NCBI RefSeq assembly: GCF_001005315.1
Contig: NZ_LBMG01000055.1
Span: 1-33,226 of the forward strand
DNA: 33,226 nt
Origin: Kordia jejudonensis
Lineage (GTDB): Bacteria > Bacteroidota > Bacteroidia > Flavobacteriales > Flavobacteriaceae
Reading direction: 5' to 3'
The notes under the pieces were generated by a model. The model searched no databases. It saw only the letters and a program-made list of their open reading frames with translations, and was not told the DNA's origin. Position numbers and translations under genes: made by a program. Position 1 is the stretch's first letter; each line of letters starts with the position of its first letter. Below are positions 25,533 through 33,195 of this stretch, in pieces.

Positions 25533-25540
25533 CAAAAATA
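25533..25540 (-). promoter_or_regulatory. -7 box of rlmH, probably leaderless
   Basis: Minus-strand TATTTTTG is an exact TAnnTTTG ending four bases before the ATG. A weak -33 (TTTA at 25558-25561) is 17 bases away. Confidence 0.5.
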
Positions 25541-25696
25541 GTAGATTTTTTATGAAATAAACGTGTCTAGAAATTTCAAAAGGCATTGCGATATCTTCCA
25601 AAAGTATTTTTTAAAGCTACTTTTATGATGGTTTCTCTGTAATCGAAAACAATTAGTTCTTCTTACCTTATCGTGATAACCTAAAAAAATGTAATC

Positions 25697-25843
25697 ATGA
25701 AAAAAATTCAATTAAAATCGCTTACGCTAAACAAGAAAGTAATTTCTAGAGCTCAAATTATTACCGCTAAAGGTGGTGGGCCAACTGTAGGTTCTGACTG
25801 TATTTCCCATTGTTTAGGCCACGAATGTGAAGATCATAAATAA
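25697..25843 (+). CDS. Double-glycine-leader RiPP precursor peptide 1 (3 Cys, lanthipeptide-like)
   Basis: 48-aa peptide. The leader MKKIQLKSLTLNKKVIS matches the LxLxKxxIS pattern of the three larger peptides downstream and ends in GGG at 26-28, the same position as their GG. The core is 20 residues with Cys35, Cys39 and Cys44 and Thr/Ser at 30, 33 and 37 (TVGSDCISHC). This composition allows thioether rings, but modification is not proven; a disulfide bacteriocin or signalling peptide is possible. A hairpin terminator follows 16 bases after the stop. No maturation enzyme is nearby. Confidence 0.78.
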   Translation: MKKIQLKSLTLNKKVISRAQIITAKGGGPTVGSDCISHCLGHECEDHK

Positions 25844-25859
25844 GCAATGTTTACAATAC

Positions 25860-25896
25860 AAAAGGTTGTCTAAAGTGTTTTGGACAACCTTTTGTT
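25860..25896 (+). terminator. Terminator after precursor peptide 1
   Basis: AAAAGGTTGTC / GACAACCTTTT is a perfect 11-bp stem with a 12-base loop, running into T residues. Confidence 0.85.
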
Positions 25897-26242
25897 ACTA
25901 ATTTCTACAATTTTTCTACATTCACAAGTACAAAGTAGCCAACTTAACTTCAATTAATGCTACAATTCTTTTCTTTTAAAATAATTAGGAAGGATTTATC
26001 GGAATATATTAGGCTAAACTCATCACGTTTTTAGTTGCGGACTTCACATAGGACAATCTAACCAATTTCCATTCATAACTTTTTTAGTTGCATTGATCCC
26101 TTTGTCTTAAAAAACTACCGTATTCATAATGCTTTTGCAATACTTTAGTTACAGCGTAAAACATAAAAATACATATGAAATTGTATAAAAGAATCCTGTT
26201 TTGCGAATACTTACATTAATATAAACTCAAAATTTTATTAGA
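25897..26242. other. AT-rich gap before precursor peptide 2
   Basis: I see no gene here. The phrase TTTTTAGTTGC occurs twice (near 26029 and 26080), and TACCGTATT near 26116 recurs upstream of precursor 3 (near 26919). No exact TAnnTTTG promoter was found; a promoter for the 73-aa peptide must lie here but cannot be named. Confidence 0.4.
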
Positions 26243-26464
26243 ATGAAAAAACAACAAGTAAGCTCATTAGCATTAAAGAAAAACACTATTTCAAATTTTA
26301 ATATTGAAAAAATAAATGGAGGTGTACTCACAGGCATGGGATGTAATAATGTAACCTATAATTGTGTTGACACTTTGCCTACAAATTTGTGTGAACGTAC
26401 AATTATTAATTGTCCACCATTAACTTACACGTGCTACTTATCATTACGTTGTGGTACAATGTAG
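26243..26464 (+). CDS. Double-glycine-leader RiPP precursor peptide 2 (6 Cys, lanthipeptide-like)
   Basis: 73-aa peptide. Its leader, MKKQQVSSLALKKNTISNFN, is nearly the consensus of the local family and ends in GG at 26-27. The 46-residue core has six Cys (34, 41, 50, 57, 64, 70) at spacings of 6-9 and many Thr/Ser (VDTLPTNLC, TYTCYLSLRC), so each Cys has a hydroxyl residue nearby, as in lanthipeptide cores. Peptides of this type are annotated as class I lanthipeptides in Kordia and relatives; that label rests on the leader. No lanB/lanC gene lies in the window. It has its own terminator. Confidence 0.82.
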   Translation: MKKQQVSSLALKKNTISNFNIEKINGGVLTGMGCNNVTYNCVDTLPTNLCERTIINCPPLTYTCYLSLRCGTM

Positions 26465-26488
26465 ATGCTTGTGGTTAAATTATCATAT

Positions 26489-26524
26489 AAAAGCATCTAT
26501 TTCATTTGAATAGGTGCTTTTTTT
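26489..26524 (+). terminator. Terminator after precursor peptide 2
   Basis: AAAAGCATCTATT / AATAGGTGCTTTT, 13 bp with one G-U pair, followed by T. The AAGCATC arm recurs in the terminators of peptides 3 and 4. Confidence 0.85.
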
Positions 26525-26738
26525 ACGAAGTCTTTTTACCAAATTGTGAAATAAAAAGATTTAAAATTATGTATTCGATGAAAAGTAATATCGAAGTCAG
26601 GTTAATAAGTAGTATGTAATGTAATTTTCCGAATGCATTAATGTTGTTAATGTATTTGATAACAATTACTAATATTTTTCATGCGTCATTATAATGTTAG
26701 AATGCTTAATTTTATATCAAATTGTTAAGGCTTACGCC

Positions 26739-26814
26739 ATGAAAAAGAAAAAAATTAGGAACTGCTATAACTCCTAATTCAAAGAAACATCATTCCAACA
26801 AATGATGTTTCTTT
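26739..26814 (+). pseudogene. Vestigial precursor cassette
   Basis: An ATG followed by Lys codons (MKKKKIRNCYNS, 12 codons, then TAA at 26775-26777) runs directly into a perfect 14-bp terminator hairpin (26781-26794 / 26801-26814, AAAGAAACATCATT). The start resembles the MKKK start of precursor 3, but leader and core are missing. Deleting one base of the A7 run would extend it only to 21 residues. It lies in the 498-base gap between precursors 2 and 3, where nothing else is seen. Interpreted as the remnant of a lost precursor; a regulatory leader peptide is possible. Confidence 0.4.
26781..26814 (+). terminator. Terminator of the vestigial cassette
   Basis: AAAGAAACATCATT / AATGATGTTTCTTT is a perfect 14-bp stem with a ccaaca loop. 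The T-run after it is short. Confidence 0.7.
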
Positions 26815-26962
26815 TGTTTAAGAAGTCACACTCTTTGTAAAGTCCTGATTCTTAATATGAAATTAGAAGTGACATTTTGTAAAACGTCATAACCTACGTT
26901 TTTTCTCATGTTGTAAATACCGTATTTTTAAATTACAATTATAAACCACAAAAACTTAAATC

Positions 26963-27187
26963 ATGAAAAAAAAGAATTTAAAAAAGTTACGTATTAGTAA
27001 AAACACAATTTCTGGAGTTGGAAGTACAAGTTTAATTGGAGGAATCAGTGGAGGCGCATGTCAGCCAGTAGGACCAGCGCCTGAAACTATTGGTTGTCCA
27101 CCACATTCTATTCCACACACAAATTGTATTTGTACAGGCGATAGAACCTATTTTGACAGAACTTGTGGTTCTTGTTACGATTGGTAA
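26963..27187 (+). CDS. Double-glycine-leader RiPP precursor peptide 3 (6 Cys, lanthipeptide-like)
   Basis: 74-aa peptide. Leader MKKKNLKKLRISKNTISGV with GG at 26-27 and again GG at 30-31. The core of about 43 residues has six Cys (33, 45, 55, 57, 68, 71) and is Pro-rich in the middle. The segment TIGCPPHSIPHTNC (42-55) aligns with TVGCPEPSIVRTNC in precursor 4, so the two cores are paralogous; the ends differ. C-terminal residues are CGSCYDW. A private terminator follows, and no modification gene is adjacent. Confidence 0.82.
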   Translation: MKKKNLKKLRISKNTISGVGSTSLIGGISGGACQPVGPAPETIGCPPHSIPHTNCICTGDRTYFDRTCGSCYDW

Positions 27188-27207
27188 AATTTCCAAGTAA
27201 AATATAC

Positions 27208-27241
27208 AAAAGCATCATCTTTTTTAGGTGATGCTTTTTTT
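27208..27241 (+). terminator. Terminator after precursor peptide 3
   Basis: AAAAGCATCAT / GTGATGCTTTT, 11 bp with one G-U pair, then a T-run. Confidence 0.88.
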
Positions 27242-27316
27242 ATTTCATCAAGGATGTAATTTTTTGGGTAATGAAATTTTATTTCCAACCCATGTTACTA
27301 TAACATAAAAATTAAT

Positions 27317-27523
27317 ATGATGAAAAAGCAAAAAGTAAAAGCGCTTTCTTTAAAGCGAAACACAGTATCAAATTTTAAAAGCATGACCGTAAAAGGTGGA
27401 GTAAGTGGCGGCACATGTGATGTTTCTTGTAATTGTGTTGGAATAACTGTTGGTTGTCCAGAACCTTCCATCGTACGTACAAACTGTTGTTTGTCTTATC
27501 AATTATCATGTATTTGTAATTAA
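27317..27523 (+). CDS. Double-glycine-leader RiPP precursor peptide 4 (8 Cys, lanthipeptide-like)
   Basis: 68-aa peptide with leader MMKKQKVKALSLKRNTVSNF. The second Met (27320) is the likelier start, since it puts GG at 26-27 as in the other three. The core has eight Cys (34, 38, 40, 47, 57, 58, 65, 67) in only about 40 residues, the densest of the set, and ends LSCICN. The middle TVGCPEPSIVRTNC matches precursor 3. Eight Cys against few spare Ser/Thr could also suit disulfides. It lies directly upstream of nadC, separated by a terminator. Confidence 0.82.
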   Translation: MMKKQKVKALSLKRNTVSNFKSMTVKGGVSGGTCDVSCNCVGITVGCPEPSIVRTNCCLSYQLSCICN

Positions 27524-27546
27524 TTGACACACAAAAGCAACAAATG

Positions 27547-27576
27547 AAGCATCATTCTTACGAGTGATGCTTTTTT
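27547..27576 (+). terminator. Terminator after precursor peptide 4
   Basis: AAGCATCATT / AGTGATGCTT, 10 bp with one G-U pair, followed by six T. It insulates the peptide cassette from nadC. Confidence 0.88.
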
Positions 27577-27659
27577 ATTTTCTAATAATTATACGTTTCC
27601 ATTTTGATATACAATTTAAACTTCGCAATTTTGGTATAAATACTATTTTACTAGAAAAT

Positions 27660-28520
27660 ATGATCTCAGAAACGCAATTTCAAAAAGAATTAGAGCTAAT
27701 TATTTCAAATGCTATCCGTGAAGATGTTGGAGATGGCGATCACAGTTCATTGGCTTGTATTCCAGCTACAGCAGAAGGAAAAGCAAAATTATTAGTCAAA
27801 GATGAAGGGATAATTGCTGGCATCGAATTTGCAAAAATGGTTTTTGATTATGTCGATCCAGCTATGAAAGTAGAAACGCTCATTGAAGATGGAAGCAGCG
27901 TGAAATATGGTGACATCGCTTTTTATGTTACGGGAAAATCACAATCGATCTTAAAAGCGGAACGTTTGGTGCTAAATGCCATGCAACGTATGAGTGCCAT
28001 TGCAACCAAAACAAATATGTTTGTAAAGCTACTTGAAGGCACAGGTACAAAAATTCTTGATACGCGTAAAACAACTCCAGGAATTAGAGCATTGGAAAAA
28101 TGGGCTGTAAAAATTGGCGGCGGCGTCAATCATCGGTTTGCATTGTATGATATGATTATGCTAAAAGACAATCATATTGATTTCTGTGGCGGCATCACGC
28201 AAGCGATCACGCAAACAAAAAATTATCTTCACGAAAACAATCTCGATTTAAAAATTATTGTTGAAGCACGTAATTTGCAAGAAATAGAAGAAATATTACA
28301 AACAGATGGTGTTTACAGAATCCTAATTGACAATTTCAATTATGAAGATACGCGAAAAGCTGTCAAAATGATTGGCGATACTTGTTTGACAGAATCTTCA
28401 GGTGGCATCAATGAAAAAACCATTCGTGATTATGCCCTTTGTGGTGTCGATTATATCTCATCAGGTGCTTTAACACATTCTGTATACAACTTAGATTTAA
28501 GCCTAAAAGCTGCAGAATAA
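27660..28520 (+). CDS. nadC: Nicotinate-nucleotide pyrophosphorylase (carboxylating)
   Basis: Makes nicotinate mononucleotide from quinolinate and PRPP in de novo NAD synthesis, in the cytosol. Features: REDVGDGDHSS near residues 21-31, ERLVLNAMQRMSAIAT, DTRKTTPGIRALEKWAVKIGGGVNHRF (about 138-164), MLKDNHI, IIVEARNL and a final DYISSGALTHS. I start it at 27660 (MISETQFQKEL), giving the usual 286 aa; the frame is open further upstream, but that part overlaps the terminator of peptide 4. Its stop overlaps the next start as TAATG, so it is coupled to the YihY/BrkB gene. Confidence 0.95.
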   Translation: MISETQFQKELELIISNAIREDVGDGDHSSLACIPATAEGKAKLLVKDEGIIAGIEFAKMVFDYVDPAMKVETLIEDGSSVKYGDIAFYVTGKSQSILKAERLVLNAMQRMSAIATKTNMFVKLLEGTGTKILDTRKTTPGIRALEKWAVKIGGGVNHRFALYDMIMLKDNHIDFCGGITQAITQTKNYLHENNLDLKIIVEARNLQEIEEILQTDGVYRILIDNFNYEDTRKAVKMIGDTCLTESSGGINEKTIRDYALCGVDYISSGALTHSVYNLDLSLKAAE

Positions 28521-29470
28521 TGTCTAAAGACATCGAAGACAAATTAGCCAAAATTCCACTACTAAATGTCATAGTAGACGTACTCAAGAGAATAAAACTT
28601 CCAGGACTTGAAGGTTTATCGTTGTATGATTTAATAGAAATGTATATTCTAGGAATCATCAATGGAGCGTTGACGTCTCGCGCTGGTGCAGTCGCATTTA
28701 GTTTTTTCATGGCTATATTTCCGTCTTTACTATTCTTGCTCAATTTATTACCATATATACCAATTGAAAACTTTCAGGCAGACTTTATAAGGACAATCAC
28801 ATCACTATTGCCTAATGAAACGGCAGCATTTTTAAATGAAATCATTGTAGATATTGTAAAAAACAAGCGTGTAGGATTACTTTCTACAACATTTTTTCTC
28901 TCTATATTTTTAATGGCAAATGGTGTAAACGCAATATTTGCAGGCTTTGAAAGCTCCTATTACATTCAAAAACGGCGAAGATTTTTTCAACAATATTTGT
29001 ATGCATTAAGTGTTGGACTCATCTTGGCACTGTTATTGATTTTTACTATTGTAGTATTAGGATATGTAGAACTATATGTGATTCCATACATAAGTGATTT
29101 TGCAGGAAAAACTACGGGCATACAAGTTGCAAGTGGTAATGAAATTGCGGTATACATTGCAAAATTCCTCTTTATTATTCTTATGGTATATATTGGAACA
29201 GCAATTTTATACTACTTTGGAACGCACCAAGGAAGACGCGCAAAATTTTTCTCGCCAGGTGTGTTACTAACCACAGTACTCATTGTATTGACATCATATT
29301 TGTTCGGAATTTACATTTCAAACTTTTCTCAATACAACGAATTATATGGTTCTATTGGAGCGTTATTAATTTTAATGATGTATATATGGTTGAATGCTAA
29401 TATATTACTCTTAGGATTCGAATTAAATGCTTCATTAGATATGTTAAAAAAGAATAAGCAGGCAACGTAA
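28520..29470 (+). CDS. YihY/virulence factor BrkB family membrane protein
   Basis: 316-aa inner-membrane protein with about six spans and the family motif TSRAGAVAFSFFMAIFPSLLFLL near residues 53-75, then SLLPNETAAFLNEI, a GTHQGRRAKFFSPG loop and LYGSIGALLILMMYIWLNANILLLG near the end. The family is often called BrkB or, wrongly, ribonuclease BN; its transport role is unsettled. I start it at 28520, where ATG overlaps the nadC stop; the open frame before that lies inside nadC and is not used. Confidence 0.92.
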   Translation: MSKDIEDKLAKIPLLNVIVDVLKRIKLPGLEGLSLYDLIEMYILGIINGALTSRAGAVAFSFFMAIFPSLLFLLNLLPYIPIENFQADFIRTITSLLPNETAAFLNEIIVDIVKNKRVGLLSTTFFLSIFLMANGVNAIFAGFESSYYIQKRRRFFQQYLYALSVGLILALLLIFTIVVLGYVELYVIPYISDFAGKTTGIQVASGNEIAVYIAKFLFIILMVYIGTAILYYFGTHQGRRAKFFSPGVLLTTVLIVLTSYLFGIYISNFSQYNELYGSIGALLILMMYIWLNANILLLGFELNASLDMLKKNKQAT

Positions 29471-29536
29471 TTTATTATGTTTGCATAATAAAAAATAGTA
29501 TATTACAACACGAATTATAAATAAACCCAATATAAA

Positions 29537-30103
29537 ATGAAAAAGACAATTTATGCGTTATTCGCTTTTCTAATCGTAGGAATGAGTGTTTCACAAGCAC
29601 AAATAGAAGTAGGTTCAGCGACACTTCCTGAAACAGTAAATTTTGAAGGTCAGGAACTTGTGTACAATGGAGCAGGCGTTAGAAAAAAAGCTTGGTTTAA
29701 GCTATATTCAGGCGGATTATATCTAACAAAAAAATCAAGTGATGCAAAAGATATCATGGAAGCTGATGCGTCAATGGCTATCAAATTACACATTACTTCG
29801 CGTTTAATTTCTAGTAAAAAAATGATCAATGCTGTAGATGAAGGTTTTGACAATTCTACAAATGGAAATACAGCGTCAATTGCTACAGAAATAGAAAAAT
29901 TTAAAGGATTTTTTAGTGATGAAATCAATGACGGAGATATCTTTGACATTGTATACATCAAAGGAACTGGCGTAATGGTGTACAAAAACGGAACAAAAAA
30001 AGGAAGTATTTCTGGATTGGAATTCAAAAAAGCACTTTTTGGAATTTGGTTGTCAGACAAGCCTGCTGATAAAAAACTAAAAAGTGGAATGTTAGGAAGC
30101 TAA
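29537..30103 (+). CDS. Exported chalcone-isomerase-like protein
   Basis: 188-aa protein with a signal peptide (cleavage near residue 21, VSQAQ) and a chalcone isomerase-like fold: VYNGAGVRKKAWFKLYSGGLYL (about 42-63) begins the domain, LHITSRLISSKKMINAVDEGF is in the middle and FKKALFGIWLSDKPADKKLKSGMLG closes it. Bacterial members are not flavonoid enzymes; ligand binding in the periplasm is likely. It lies 66 bases after the YihY/BrkB gene, and DUF2147 follows after 19 bases. Confidence 0.88.
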   Translation: MKKTIYALFAFLIVGMSVSQAQIEVGSATLPETVNFEGQELVYNGAGVRKKAWFKLYSGGLYLTKKSSDAKDIMEADASMAIKLHITSRLISSKKMINAVDEGFDNSTNGNTASIATEIEKFKGFFSDEINDGDIFDIVYIKGTGVMVYKNGTKKGSISGLEFKKALFGIWLSDKPADKKLKSGMLGS

Positions 30104-30122
30104 CTAGGATACATTCATATTC

Positions 30123-30554
30123 ATGAGAAAATCACTTTACATATTTACAACATTGCTTTTGCTAAGTGTTCAAACAATCGTAGCGCAAAGTATAGAAGGA
30201 AAATGGAAAACCATTGATGACGAAACAGGAGAAGCAAAATCTATTGTAGAAATCTATCAAAAAGATGGAAAAATCTACGGGAAAGTAGTTCAAATTCTAA
30301 ATCCTGAAAAGCGCGATGGTGTATGTGAAGAATGCAAAGGAGATCGAAAAAACAAGCCCGTTTTAGGAATGGTTATCATTGATGGACTTTCCAAAGATGA
30401 TGACGAATATAAAGGCGGAAAAATTCTTGATCCTGAAAAAGGAAAAGAATACAAATGTAAACTTTGGCTTGATAAAGATGACAAAAACAAACTATACGTT
30501 AGAGGTTATATAGCGTTTCTATATCGAACTCAAAACTGGTATCGCGTAGAATAA
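30123..30554 (+). CDS. DUF2147 family exported protein
   Basis: 143-aa protein with a signal peptide (cleavage near residue 21, IVAQS). The DUF2147 pattern is clear: GKWKTIDDETGEAKSIVEIYQKDGKIYGKVVQIL (about 26-59), a CEECKGD loop with two Cys, PVLGMVIIDGL and a closing FLYRTQNWYRV. A lipocalin-like beta-barrel is expected; the ligand is unknown. It probably shares a transcript with the chalcone-isomerase-like gene, and a terminator follows. Confidence 0.9.
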   Translation: MRKSLYIFTTLLLLSVQTIVAQSIEGKWKTIDDETGEAKSIVEIYQKDGKIYGKVVQILNPEKRDGVCEECKGDRKNKPVLGMVIIDGLSKDDDEYKGGKILDPEKGKEYKCKLWLDKDDKNKLYVRGYIAFLYRTQNWYRVE

Positions 30555-30573
30555 CCATCAATGTAAAACACAT

Positions 30574-30605
30574 AAAAGCCACTCTAAAAAAGAGTGGTTT
30601 TTTTG
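30574..30605 (+). terminator. Terminator after the DUF2147 gene
   Basis: AAAAGCCACTCT / AGAGTGGTTTTT, 12 bp with one G-U pair, followed by T. The priA -7 box begins just after it. Confidence 0.82.
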
Positions 30606-30616
30606 TATAAAGTATT

Positions 30617-30624
30617 TACCTTTG
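30617..30624 (+). promoter_or_regulatory. -7 box of priA, probably leaderless
   Basis: TACCTTTG is an exact TAnnTTTG ending four bases before the ATG at 30629. The -33 is poor: the nearest TTTG (30602-30605) is only 11 bases upstream. Confidence 0.5.
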
Positions 30625-30628
30625 AACA

Positions 30629-33082
30629 ATGTCTTATTTCATTGATGTCATATTACCAATTCCGCTGCAGCGACTATTTACCTATAGTATTACAGAAGCT
30701 GAATCGCAATTTCTACAACAAGGAATGCGTGTGGCTGTTCCGTTTGGAAAAAGTAAGGTATATACGGCGTTGGTTTATAAAATTCATCAAACGGCTCCAG
30801 AAGTATATGAAGCCAAAGAAATTCAGCAAATACTTGATGAAGAACCGATAATTACACAGCAACAATTGCAACATTGGGAATGGATTTCAAGCTATTATAT
30901 GGCAAGCTTAGGGGAAGTATTTCGTTCGGCAGTGCCAAGCGCTTTTCTCTTGGAAAGTGAAACCATTATTTCCAAAAATGAAACTAATGAAGTTGATGAA
31001 AGTGAATTAAAAGATGACGAATTTTTAATCTTTGAAGCTCTGCAGCATCAGTCATTACTGAAAATTCAGGAAATCAGCAGTATTCTAGAAAAGAAAAATG
31101 TATTGCCCGTTTTAAAACGTTTGATCGATAAAGGCATTATTCAAGTATACGAAGAAATTTACGAGCAATACAAACCAAAATTTGTACGTTATGTAAAGCT
31201 TCATTCACACTACACAAGCGAAGAAAATTTACAAGCACTACTAGATTCGCTCAGCAGAGCAAAAAAACAGCGTGAAGTTATCCTGACACTTTTCTCGCTT
31301 GCGGCAACAACAAAAAAACCAATTTCTGTCAAAGAACTTACAAAGGAAAGCAATACGAGTTCAGCGATTATCAAAACGTTAATTGACAAAAAAATACTAG
31401 AGGAATATTACATCCAAAAAGATAGAATTGAGTATAACGGAGAAGACACAGAAGCTTCAAAACAACTTAATCCATATCAAGCGGAAGCTTACGAAACGAT
31501 AAAAAAAGCTTTTACCACACAAGATGTTTGCTTGCTCTATGGTATCACATCTTCAGGGAAAACCGAAGTATATGTAAAGCTTATTGAAGAAATCATCGCA
31601 ACAGGAAAACAAGTCTTGTATCTGTTGCCAGAAATTGCATTGACAACGCAACTCATTTTGCGATTGCAACAATACTTTGGTGAAAAAGTAGCCATTTATC
31701 ATTCAAAATACTCAGTACATGAACGTGTTGAGGTTTGGAACAATGTTTTGCAAAAGAAACCAAAGGCACAAATAGTTTTGGGCGCGCGTTCGTCATTACT
31801 CTTACCATTCTCAAACTTAGGTGTAATCATTGCTGATGAAGAACACGAAACTTCGTTCAAGCAATTTGATCCTGCGCCACGTTATCATGCGCGTGATGCG
31901 GCAATTGTATTGGCAAAATTGCATCAAGGGAAAATCATTCTCGGTTCGGCAACACCAAGTGTAGAAAGTTACCACAATACAAAAACAAACAAATACGCGT
32001 TAGCCACAATAACAAGACGTTATGGCGATGTTTTATTGCCAGATATGGAATTAGTCGATATCAAAGAAAAGCATCGTAAAAAGCGTATGAAAGGGCATTT
32101 TTCAGATCGTTTGTTAGAAGAAATTGAAGAAACATTAGAAAATGGAGAACAAATCATTTTATTTCAAAACAGACGTGGGTACGCGCCAATAATTGAATGC
32201 AATACTTGCGGACATTCGCCACAATGTCCAAACTGTGATGTAAGCTTGACGTTTCATCAATACAAAAATCAATTGCGTTGCCACTATTGCAGTCATCACA
32301 TTGCCATGCAACAACAATGTTTGGCGTGCGGAAGTCACGAGTTAGATTCCAAAGGGTTTGGAACGCAACAAATAGAGGAGGAGTTAAAAGAATTATTGCC
32401 AAACATAAAAGTTGGGCGAATGGATTTAGACACTACACGCGGAAAATACGGCTATCAAAAAATCATTTCAGCGTTTGAGCAACAAGAAATTCAAATTTTG
32501 GTTGGTACGCAAATGTTAACCAAAGGACTCGATTTCAGAAATGTAAACTTAGTCGGAATCATGAATGCGGACAGTATGCTCAACTTTCCCGATTTCAGAG
32601 CGCATGAACGTAGTTTTCAACTCATTCAGCAAGTTGCCGGTCGCGCCGGAAGAACCAAAAAACGTGGAAAAGTTATTGTGCAAACCTACAATCCATATCA
32701 TCAAATATTGCAACAGGTTTCGGTAGGAAACTACGAAGGAATGTTTACGGATCAAATCAATGACAGGCGACAATTTCACTATCCACCATTCTACAGATTG
32801 ATCAAAATTACACTCAAACACAAAGAATACAATCGTGTCAATGAAAGTGCGGCTTGGTTTGCAAAATCGCTTCGAAACAGTTTTGGTGACAACGTACTTG
32901 GTCCAGAATTTCCGCCTGTGGCACGCATTCGAAATTTATACCTGAAACATATTCTGTTAAAAATTCCAAAACAGCAATCACTAGCAAAAACCAAAGATGT
33001 TATTTCGCGAATACAAACGAGTTTTCTCTCCATTTCACATTACCGAAGTGTTCGTGTCATTATTGATGTTGATACGGTTTAA
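30629..33082 (+). CDS. priA: Primosomal replication restart helicase PriA
   Basis: 3'-to-5' helicase that reloads the replicative helicase at stalled forks. Order of domains: the 3'-DNA-binding domain (1-105, YFIDVILPIPLQRLFTY), a winged-helix part (about 125-270), helicase lobe 1 with Walker A GITSSGKTEVY (about 305-315) and DEEHETSFKQ (about 402-411), a zinc module with CNTCGHSPQCPNC..CHYC..CLAC (about 527-570), lobe 2 with GTQMLTKGLDF and QVAGRAGR, and a C-terminal domain ending VRVIIDVDTV. At 817 aa it is typical of Bacteroidota PriA. A TAnnTTTG box four bases upstream fixes the start. Confidence 0.97.
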   Translation: MSYFIDVILPIPLQRLFTYSITEAESQFLQQGMRVAVPFGKSKVYTALVYKIHQTAPEVYEAKEIQQILDEEPIITQQQLQHWEWISSYYMASLGEVFRSAVPSAFLLESETIISKNETNEVDESELKDDEFLIFEALQHQSLLKIQEISSILEKKNVLPVLKRLIDKGIIQVYEEIYEQYKPKFVRYVKLHSHYTSEENLQALLDSLSRAKKQREVILTLFSLAATTKKPISVKELTKESNTSSAIIKTLIDKKILEEYYIQKDRIEYNGEDTEASKQLNPYQAEAYETIKKAFTTQDVCLLYGITSSGKTEVYVKLIEEIIATGKQVLYLLPEIALTTQLILRLQQYFGEKVAIYHSKYSVHERVEVWNNVLQKKPKAQIVLGARSSLLLPFSNLGVIIADEEHETSFKQFDPAPRYHARDAAIVLAKLHQGKIILGSATPSVESYHNTKTNKYALATITRRYGDVLLPDMELVDIKEKHRKKRMKGHFSDRLLEEIEETLENGEQIILFQNRRGYAPIIECNTCGHSPQCPNCDVSLTFHQYKNQLRCHYCSHHIAMQQQCLACGSHELDSKGFGTQQIEEELKELLPNIKVGRMDLDTTRGKYGYQKIISAFEQQEIQILVGTQMLTKGLDFRNVNLVGIMNADSMLNFPDFRAHERSFQLIQQVAGRAGRTKKRGKVIVQTYNPYHQILQQVSVGNYEGMFTDQINDRRQFHYPPFYRLIKITLKHKEYNRVNESAAWFAKSLRNSFGDNVLGPEFPPVARIRNLYLKHILLKIPKQQSLAKTKDVISRIQTSFLSISHYRSVRVIIDVDTV

Positions 33083-33088
33083 AAAAGT

Positions 33089-33155
33089 ATTGAGATATTA
33101 GTATTGAGTATTGAGTATTGAGAAGTTAGTAGTTAGAAATGAGAAGTTAGAAATG
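33089..33155. repeat. TTAGTATTGAG-type repeat downstream of priA
   Basis: Tandem degenerate units (agtattgagatattagtattgagtattgag, then gttagaaatgagaagttagaaatg) directly follow the priA stop. Same family as the repeats in two other 3' gaps of the window. Confidence 0.65.
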
Positions 33156-33195
33156 AACACAGTTTTAATTCTTCAATCTTTCAATCAATTTTGTT

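Noticed and set aside
27564-27659. N-terminal extension of NadC
   Set aside because: It overlaps the terminator of peptide 4 and adds 32 residues with no counterpart in the family.
25529-27660. Toxin-antitoxin or prophage interpretation of the small genes
   Set aside because: The shared double-glycine leaders, variable Cys-rich cores and individual terminators fit peptide precursors much better; no antitoxin or phage gene is nearby.
28439-28519. N-terminal extension of the YihY/BrkB protein
   Set aside because: It lies within nadC; the ATG overlapping the nadC stop gives the expected protein.
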